From assembly GCA_018417955.1 (NCBI GenBank), contig JACTVC010000002.1, positions 4,216,001 to 4,280,000 of the forward strand: a stretch of DNA of 64,000 nucleotides, given 5' to 3'. Numbering within the stretch: the first letter of the stretch is position 1; each line of letters starts with the position of its first letter. The notes below the pieces were generated by a model. The model was given only the letters and a program-made list of their open reading frames with translations. It had not been told where the DNA came from and did no database searches. Below are positions 56,929 through 64,000 of this stretch, piece after piece. The stretch is from Laccaria trichodermophora. Taxonomy: Eukaryota > Basidiomycota > Agaricomycetes > Agaricales > Hydnangiaceae. The translations under genes were made by a program, and so were the position numbers.

Positions 56929-57414
56929 ATGTCGTCCCCTAGCCCACTGCGTAAATCCCTTATGAGGAATTGGTTTGCTGTCGAGGTACGTTGTTCTCCT
57001 TGAGCACTCATATCCACTCAGCATTGACATTTACTTGTAGGCAATTCCAATGTAAGCACCCCATTGGACATCCTAGGCCTTCAAGTTGCCCTGACGCCTT
57101 GAATCTTATAGCTACGTCATTATCGGAGGAGTTGTGGTCGGTGCTACGTGGTACTTGGGCCGCCTTGCTACAGGCCCTAGTGGTAAGTCTGCCTTCCACA
57201 TCTCATCTTCGGACTGCTTCTGACACCCCTGTGCAGTCGTTTGGACCAAGGCCAACCCAACGCCTTGGAACACCGTTAAGCCAGAAGAGAACACAAAATT
57301 GATGAGCGTTAACCAAAAGTTCGAGAAGAGGTGTGTGATTCTCTGCAACTCAACTCGCGGTGTAAACCTCTGACACTATTCACCTCTTTTAGTTGGTCTC
57401 GCGACAAACTATAG
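56929..57414 (+). CDS. NDUFA4/MLRQ-like respiratory subunit
   Basis: Four to five tiny exons (first ends FAVE, last starts in SWSRDKL) give a protein of about 85 residues: MSSPSPLRKSLMRNWFAVEA, IPIYVIIGGVVVGATWYLGR, LATGPSVVWTKANPTPWNTV, then KPEENTKLMSVNQKFEK. The single membrane span near the N-terminus followed by ATGPxxVWTKxNPxPWN is the B12D/NDUFA4 pattern. The protein was first seen with complex I and is now placed with cytochrome c oxidase in animals. The fungal role is inferred. The last exon reads WSRDKL and a stop at 57414. Confidence 0.88.
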
Positions 57415-57567
57415 TACAACGTCCAAGTTATTTGTGTGTGTAGCAAGCGTGAAATTCATCTCTTTTTTCACTTGCTTTCTTGATTACATCACGTGCTGGC
57501 TCTTTGAGTTTACTTTTTCGGACCCCCAGTTAAACCTCCCACTTGGCAGTTTCTCAAGTTCGATCGG

Positions 57568-58918
57568 ATGTCCCTCCCCCTCATCGATCCATCTCTTTCA
57601 CTACCCCCCGAGGAACCAGAGGATTCTCCTCTTCCTGGGCTTCCCTTAGTTCGTATGTCTATCAGATCACCATTCCTCGCTGAAACACTCTCATTTATCA
57701 AGACTGAGCTCAGTGGACCAGGTCGTCTTCCTGTGATTGTTTACGGTGCTGGCGCCTTCTCAAATCAATATAACACCGACGATCACCTTGCCAGCACCCA
57801 GCCTTTGCGCACCGTCCGACTCGCACTCCGGTATTTGTCAACTTCATTATCTATCATCACATATATCACTAATGTCTAGTTATGGCATCCGTGCCTTCGA
57901 CACATCGGCATACTATGGACCCTCAGAGGTTGTGCTAGGAAACATATTAGACAGCCTGAGGACAGAATTTCCGCGGAGCGCATACCAACTGGTAGGTTTA
58001 TCAAGATCTTGCCGCCTGGTTTCATCATTCTTTGTTAAGATAACGAAATGTGGTCGCTACGGAGTTGCGTCTTTCGATTATTCGCCTGCTACAATTCGGG
58101 CCAGCGTGAAACAAAGCTTGGAACGCCTGAAAACAAATTATCTGGATGTGGTATACCTCCATGACGTTGAATTCGTTTGTACGCCATATGCACCAAAAGC
58201 TACGGGCAATCACGCAAGTGCGCTTCATGATGACGCAACCAGCTATGGCCTGTCTGAAGGGGATGAAGGATTGGTGAGAGGGAAAGGCGATCAGTTGGTT
58301 CTTGATGCATTCGCAGAGCTTCGAAAACTTCAGGAAGAGGGCCTAATTAGGCGCATCGGTATTACAGGTATTTTTTTCTTTTAAACTTTTCAATCATAAG
58401 CTGCGCCTCTCAACTTATTAGGCTATCCACTCCCGACTCTCTTGCGACTTTCCATCTTGATCTTGCACACGGCACCATTCAAACCCGTCGATATCTTGCT
58501 TTCGTATTCACACCTCTGCTTGCAGAACTCCACATTTAAGGAGTTTGCACCCCACTTCTACCGCCGAGCAAAAGTGGGGCAATTGCTCGCCGCGTCACCT
58601 CTGAGCATGGGCCTCCTTACGCAGTCTCCTCCAAGTTGGCATCCGGCTCCTCCGGGCCTCTTACACGCGGTGTCCAAGGCAAGGGAAAATTGGCCAGACT
58701 TGACAAACCTTGCTTTGGGATATTCATTGCGGCAGACACGCGCAGTGGGTGACAATGTGCCTTTGGTGGTGGGCTTCAGCACCCCGGAAGAAGTACATGA
58801 ATGTGTGAAAGTGTGGAGAGAGGTTTCAAAGGGCAGTGAGAGGGAGAAGCGTGAGAAGGAGGTTTGCGATGTATTCGGAGAGGCTGGGTATTTGGACTGG
58901 TCTTGGGCATCGCCATGA
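57568..58918 (+). CDS. ARA2: Aldo/keto reductase, D-arabinose dehydrogenase (Ara2-like)
   Basis: Four exons. The AKR catalytic residues are present: YGIRAFDTSAYYGPSE carries Asp and Tyr, the Lys is in QLITKCGRYG, and the His in LDVVYLHDVEFVC. NADPH-contact end blocks are LLAASPLSMGLLTQSPP, LALGYSLRQTRAV and VPLVVGFSTPEEVHECVKVW. The first exon is unusually long and disordered in part (MSLPLIDPSLSLPPEEPEDS). The motif set, including the CTPYAPKATG insert, resembles Ara2, which makes D-arabinono-1,4-lactone on the way to D-erythroascorbic acid, a fungal antioxidant. Assignment of substrate is inferred. The gene is followed by the F-box gene after 90 bp on the same strand. Confidence 0.87.
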
Positions 58919-59008
58919 TGAACGTTATTGTTTGGCAGCAACATTCGAAATTTACAATTTCATGATATATATCAGAGAAATGCAGCTGTGCGATTCGGCA
59001 TCTGCGCC

Positions 59009-61123
59009 ATGTCCTCTGCGGGCTCACGAAAGCCTTCCCTTCCTCTCACATCTACAACCATCCGGTCTCGTGCCAGAAAGGCTGGCGAACCAACTCAACA
59101 ACATATCAACACCAATCTGAGCGCTCATCCGCGAACAGACCCCATCAGCGCGTTCAATGTTCTGCTTAAACTCTTCGCCTCGCTTCCAGGACGTGTAGGC
59201 GGTTGCAAGTACAAGTTCACACCTGCTGAACACACCCTTTCCCTTCATCTCTTGTCTATTGTCGAACCGTACACCTTTCACGGTGTTCGTGCTCTAGACA
59301 CTAGCTCTCCGAAAATCACGCGCGTTAGCGGGCTTGTATACCAGCCAACAGAGATACTGGATGCCATCATGTCCCACGTCGACACCAAGCGCGATTTATT
59401 GAATGTGGGATTGTGCTGCAAGCAGCTGCACAGCATTGTTTTCCCAAGGCATTTTGAGTATCGCCTGATAAGGTGTAAGGTTTCTTCTATCAGCGTATGG
59501 AACCATCTGGTTGTCCACAAATCCTTGGCTAGGAATGTGCGAAGGCTTGAGATACTCGACGAGCGCTGCCTGTCATCTGGCCCGAATGGTGGTCGGAACG
59601 ATGCCAACAATGGCATGGTCATTCCTGGGGGCGTACTGGAAGGGGACACGGATCTCGAGTCGACTGATGACGAGTTGGGTATGCACAATAAACAAGAACG
59701 CTATTTTGTAGCAGCACTGACGCGCATGACTGGCCTGAGGGAGTTCAAGTGGGCTTGCAACCACTCCCCGATTTCTATGCAGCATCTCTGGCCAGTATTG
59801 ATGACGCGATGTGTTACGCTCCAGACGGTAGAGATTTGTGATAATCTCATATTTGCATCCCAGGTGGATGAAAATAATAATAGCGACGGTGGAAGCGATG
59901 GTGAAGTTGCGATCGTCAGTAGACCGAAGAGAAAAGTTCATGCAGCGGTCGGTATTATTTGATTCGGATTTCTCCAACCATCACACTCATGTCCAACCAT
60001 AACGCAGCTATCAGAGATGACAAGTGTCGCCTTCCGCTCGACAGCTCATAGCTATGGGTCGTCGAAGCATCCTGACCTCTCCCACATCTCACATATCCTC
60101 AACCAATGCCCCCACCTCAAGAACCTCGAGATCACGTATACATCCCCGCGCGCTTCGAATGGCGGAGCAACTGCTCAGCAGACAGCCAGCAGTTCCCGCC
60201 CCTCTGTGGATGAGCTCCTCATGTATAGCCGCTGGAGAAACCTCACCTCCGTCGCGCTGACAAACCTCCGCTGTGGTTCCACAGCTCCTCTCGCTGCCTT
60301 CCTCTGGGCACATCAAGCCCTTGAAGTTTTACACCTCGACATCAATGTTGGAGCAGTAGGTTTCAGAGCCATAGAGCTTCCTGATGACTCCCTTCCCAAT
60401 CTAAGGGAGATCAAGGCGCCTAAAGATATGGTAAACGCTGTCATTACTTGCCCTTCGACCCACCCTCGACCCCTTGAGACAATTAAAGGATTTAAACTTG
60501 CTGGGGGTGGAAATAATACAGGCTCACATCGCACAGTTTCTGATGGCGAATTTCTTGGCAATCTTAGACGAGTGCCAGTGCGCAGAATCGAAATGATTGG
60601 GTGGCATGATATGGACGATATCAAGAGGTTAGTGGCGGCCATTCCAGGAGTAACCCATCTGGATATCGGAAAGAGGATCGGTAGCCGCGAGAAGGAACGC
60701 GCTGCTGCGACTGGTGGCCCTGTGACAAACATGGTGGAATGGGCCGAGTTACTAAGTACCCTGCCTGAACTGACCGCTGTGCATGGAATCAAATTCTTCT
60801 ACGAGGTTGCCGCCGTAGGGGTAGCTGGAAGTATCTCCGCAGCTGGCCCGACTTGCATTGGGGAGCATTCAAACAATCGATCTGACCATGGACTGGGCAC
60901 CATTCCTGGCAAAACGCCTCAATTGTCAATGATGGAGCGCAGCCGGATGCGCAAGAACGACGAAATTGCGGGTGTTCTGGCATGGAAATGTAGTAAACTT
61001 CGTCGGGTTGACCACTGGGAATGCTCTGAAGGAGGAAAGGTGATAGTGCTGTTGCGGGACGAAAGTGGAAAAGGGAGGTGGGAAGTGAGGAGATTGATTT
61101 ACAAATCACGTGTACAGTTATAA
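59009..61123 (+). CDS. F-box-like protein with LRR-type C-terminal part
   Basis: Two exons, with an intron of about 70 nt at 59947-60006 (GTCGGT...CAG). The F-box-like motif is YQPTEILDAIMSHVDTKRDL followed by LNVGLCCKQLHSIVFPRHFE and YRLIRCKVSSISVWNHLVVH. The rest has leucine-rich patches typical of F-box LRR proteins: MTGLREFKWACNHSPISM; LKNLEITYTSPRASNG; ALEVLHLDINVGAVGFRAIE; VPVRRIEMIGWHDMDDIKRL. F-box proteins bind Skp1 and select substrates for SCF ubiquitin ligases. This architecture is highly expanded in basidiomycetes. The Met at 59009 is preferred over upstream 58928, which has an AT-rich leader. The stop lies only 17 nt before the AP-3 mu start. Confidence 0.83.
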
Positions 61124-61140
61124 CTTGACATTCAAATTCA

Positions 61141-63008
61141 ATGGGCATCGACGGATTAATTGTTCTGGACAAGACTGGGTACCTTCATCTTCATAGTATC
61201 CATTCTCCTCAATAACAGAATCGCAGTCGTCCAATTATACAGTCAGGCTTCAGGTCAGCCTCAACCGCGTACCCCCTCCTCCATGTGGACGCGTTCAACC
61301 ATGCTCTTGACAATGCTCGACGCCCTGCCGATGTCGATCCAGTTTTGTATATTCCCTCTTACAATACCATTCAATCTCCAAGTGCTTGTTGCCATATTCC
61401 TTGCGCCGATATGAGATTCTTGTGTCCCATTAGCGGTAACAGTGTGTGCAGCATCATTCTTCTTTAACACTCGCTCATAGAAAGCAACACAGTCGACCCC
61501 CTTTTCGCCTTTGCATTTCTCCAGACATTCACTGATATTCTTCATGAGTACTTTGGAACTCTTTCCGCTGCAACACTCAAAGAAAACTTTGACGTCGTAT
61601 ATCAGCTGCTGGAAGAGACTTTGGATTCTGGGGGACACCCTCTCACAACCTCTCCTAATGCTCTCCGTGATATCGTCCTTCCACCATCTCTGCTCACAAA
61701 GTTACTGAGCGTTGCTGGCGCAAATATCAATACAACAATCAACTCTGGCTCAGGGCTTGGATCAGCAGGTGGTCCTTTTTCATCTTCGATTCCCTGGCGT
61801 AAAGCGGGACTCAAATATAGCAGCAACGAAATATACTTTGACATGGTGGAGAAACTCGAGGCAATCGTTAACAAGTAAGCAGGATACAAAGACAACAATC
61901 TTGCGATTTATCTCGAAGTTTTCTAGACATGGAGTTACCCTCTCGAGCAGTGTATGGGGTAAAATACAAACAAATACAAGACTTACAGGTCTGTGGTTGC
62001 CTTGAAGTTAGCGTCAACTCTCTTTACTGATTAAATGTATATCAGGTACACCAGACTGCCTTTTGACGTTTGCGAATCCACAGGTTCTTGCGGATTGTGC
62101 ATTTCATCCTTGTGTTCGGTGCGAACGAGAAACAAGTAAACCGTGGATCTGACTTCATTTGAGCACCAGTTTGCAACGGTGGACACGCGACAAATGTCTT
62201 TCATTCATACCTTCCGATGGCCAATTCATTCTTGCTGATTATCGCTTCGCACCAAATACCTCAGCAACATTAAACCCTCGTTTTGTTCTACCCGCATCAT
62301 CAACATCGTCACACTCAGCAGCGATTTCGAATCTAGCAAAGGACAACATTGCAATACCACTCAGCATCAAATCTACATTTGACCTAGAGGATCTCAGTGG
62401 TAAGATCTCACTCGAAACCTTTCATTCATTGAAAAATCACGATATATAGCTTCGTTTGAGATTATATTGACATCTCGCCTGACCACACGTCCCATCGAAA
62501 ACCTCAGCATTGAAATGGATCTAGGGCAAGGGGCTGGCGGAATTAAATGTATTGCCTCTCGTGGGTCCAGTGGGTTGACGAGGGGAGGGATCGGTGGTAT
62601 GGACGTTGGCATTTATGGAACCTCGGGTGCCTCCTGGAATTTCGATACCAAGAAAAAGGTAAAAAGTTATCTATATTCCCCATTTGTCGATTGAGTTTGT
62701 TGTCAGGTTCTGAGGTGGGGAATCCCAAACGTTCCTCCGTCTAGCAGTTGGAGCTTACAGGGATCATTCTCAACCTCGTGCGGCTGTCCATGTTCTTCCC
62801 TGACATGTCGTTATTCGTTAATTGTGCATGATTCATTTCTAGCATATCTCCGCCTCGCCCATCACACGCTCTGCAAGTCCGATTTGAAATACAATCACAC
62901 ACTTACTCCGCTCTGAAGGTAGAGCAGCTTAAAATCAGTGGGGAACAGTACAAGCCATACAAGGGCGTAAGAGGCCGCTCAGTCGGGAACGTTGAGTGGA
63001 GATGGTAG
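61141..63008 (+). CDS. APM3: AP-3 adaptor complex mu subunit
   Basis: Nine exons. The start reads MGIDGLIVLDKTG-RPIIQSG, FRSASTAYPLLHVDAFNHAL, DNARRPADVDPVLYIPSYNT, with longin-like domain up to VVYQLLEETLDSGGHPLTTS. A typical mu3 motif follows: PNALRDIVLPPSLLTKLLSV and AGANINTTINSGSGLGSAGG, then IPWRKAGLKYSSNEIYFDMV. The mu homology domain covers TPDCLLTFANPQVLADCAFH, RWTRDKCLSFIPSDGQFILA, SWNFDTKKK-VLRWGIPNVPP and SGEQYKPYKGVRGRSVGNVE, ending WRW. Strong conservation across all exons fixes the splicing. It is a core part of the AP-3 coat that sorts cargo from Golgi/endosomes to the vacuole. Intron 1 is 48 nt (61180-61227). Confidence 0.94.
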
Positions 63009-63121
63009 AGAAATGTCATGTAATTTACATTGCTACTAGGACGGCTCCTCGAAATGCAACGATCCTGAGTTGTACTGGTACAACAACCCGGTGCTAAATG
63101 AAAAGGCTTTGGGCCCAACGA

Positions 63122-64000
63122 TCATCTAGTTCTGATGATGCCTGCATTTATCAATTTTTGGATCTTCCCCCTTACAACGGGATTCTTCATATGATCCTGC
63201 AACGCGCCGGGATCCGTTTGTGCTTGCTGCAGAATTTGTTGCATGATAGGGTCGCTCATGATACCCTGAGTTATTAGTTATATTAGGGTCAGCAATGCCT
63301 TGATCAAAAAGGGATGGACTCACCGCAACTTCAGGATCCCTCATCGCCCTGGCCAAGGTTTCCTCCTGGTTCTCCTCGCCTCTTTGGCTGAATAACGCTT
63401 GCTGACATTTCATCTCCTGCTGTGCGATCTCTTTGGTATGTTGATGACCAACGTCATGCTCCGTGGCCTCCTGGATTGCTTCTATAGCTTTTGTATACTC
63501 GCGCATCGCAAACAAGACACTGGACTTGCGAATGTAGGCCTTGACTAAATTGAATGCCGTTAGCAACGATTCAACGCAGAAAGAGAACTTTAGCGAACCG
63601 AAGGACGGGTCTGTCTTGATCGCTTCATTTGCATCTTTCAACGCCTCCGGGAATGCTACCAATTTCATGTACGCCGCCGCTCGATTGTTGTAGCCTCGTG
63701 CATCAGAAGGGTCTCGTTTAATACTCTCCGCGTAATCCTTCACCGCACCCGCAAAATCCCCAGCCTTGAACTTGACATTACCCTCCTCACGCGCCGCAGC
63801 ACTCCTTTCAGGGTCGATATAGGCCTTACGGTCCTCTTCTGCTTTTAGTCGTTCAATTTCACGGAGCTTATTCAGTACATCAGGTGTTCGGTGTTCGGTC
63901 AGAGATTTCTGGTAGTTCTTGATTGCTGACCCGAGATCTCCTTTCTTCTGATACGCGAACCCAATGCGACCATATGCTTTAGCAATGAGTTTATAGTCAG
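63122..64000 (-). CDS. STI1: STI1/Hop co-chaperone, 3' part (5' end outside window)
   Basis: The gene runs off the right edge. Visible sequence: KAYGRIGFAYQKKGDLGSAI, NYQKSLTEHRTPDVLNKLRE, RSAAAREEGNVKFKAGDFAG, AVKDYAESIKRDPSDARGYN, NRAAAYMKLVAFPEALKDAN, VKAYIRKSSVLFAMREYTKA, HQHTKEIAQQEMKCQQALFS, then ETLARAMRDPEVA-GIMSDPI and MQQILQQAQTDPGALQDHMK, ending NAGIIRTR. These are TPR2A end, TPR2B and the second DP domain. Sti1 links Hsp70 and Hsp90 through TPRs. The window begins inside TPR2A, so the N-terminal TPR1-DP1 is missing only because of the edge. Two introns are visible (about 63545-63598 and 63268-63324). Confidence 0.93.

Noticed and set aside
1..64000. tRNA, rRNA, transposon, CRISPR or metabolite cluster
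   Set aside because: I searched the gaps by eye for B-box-like words, long terminal or inverted repeats, transposase motifs and clustered synthase domains and found none that I can support. A covariance-model scan would be needed to exclude small RNAs.

Overview
The window is nuclear DNA of a basidiomycete fungus, most likely an agaricomycete. The evidence is the dense packing of about 43 protein genes in 64 kb, genes cut by many introns of roughly 47-65 nt with GTnnGT-type donors and CTnAC/CTGAY-like branch sites, and fungal or basidiomycete families such as DUF6593, DUF1748, bZIP-DUF3425 and GH128. I saw no virus, transposon, CRISPR array, rRNA or tRNA, and nothing that looks bacterial. All exon joins were made by eye from splice signals and family conservation. 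Outer gene limits are firmer than individual junctions.

Layout. 1-7.8 kb: a small membrane protein, mitochondrial ribosomal protein uS14m, a bZIP-DUF3425 regulator, RNA polymerase subunit Rpb12, a disordered protein, GPATCH11-like and a two-RRM protein. 8.2-16 kb: a secreted GH128 glucanase, an AhpD-like protein, a DUF6593 protein, uL11m and a secreted M28 leucine aminopeptidase. 16-28 kb: a WD40 protein, an 83-residue membrane protein, a C2/proline-rich Inn1/Fic1-like cytokinesis protein, two unrecognised serine-rich proteins, and LEU1 (isopropylmalate isomerase). 28-41 kb: Mediator MED10, RIC8, nucleolin-like NSR1, Rab escort protein, an Atf1-type bZIP, ATP synthase subunit d and hexokinase. 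41-52.5 kb: a superoxide-dismutase-like mitoribosomal protein, OST2/DAD1, DUF1748, GPC acyltransferase GPC1, tRNA adenosine deaminase TAD1, an EF-hand MscS channel, a coiled-coil protein and an isochorismatase-like hydrolase. 52.7-63 kb: a run of six or seven genes all on the plus strand (coiled-coil protein, a short downstream ORF, NDUFA4-like, ARA2, F-box, AP-3 mu). The right edge holds the 3' part of STI1/Hop on the minus strand.

The genes are mostly conserved housekeeping genes and do not form one pathway or metabolite cluster. Many sit in divergent pairs sharing 100-250 bp promoters, or convergent pairs with 95-310 bp between stops. Seven genes serve mitochondria (uS14m, uL11m, an mS42/mS43-like protein, ATP7, NDUFA4-like, LEU1 in some fungi, and possibly DUF1748), but they are scattered. 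The observations most worth following are two same-strand junctions with only 17 and 21 nt between stop and next start (candidate dicistronic mRNAs), a 9-nt microexon inside the metal-binding motif of the aminopeptidase, a perfect CRE (TGACGTCA) plus repeats in front of a coiled-coil gene, and several small or unrecognised genes.
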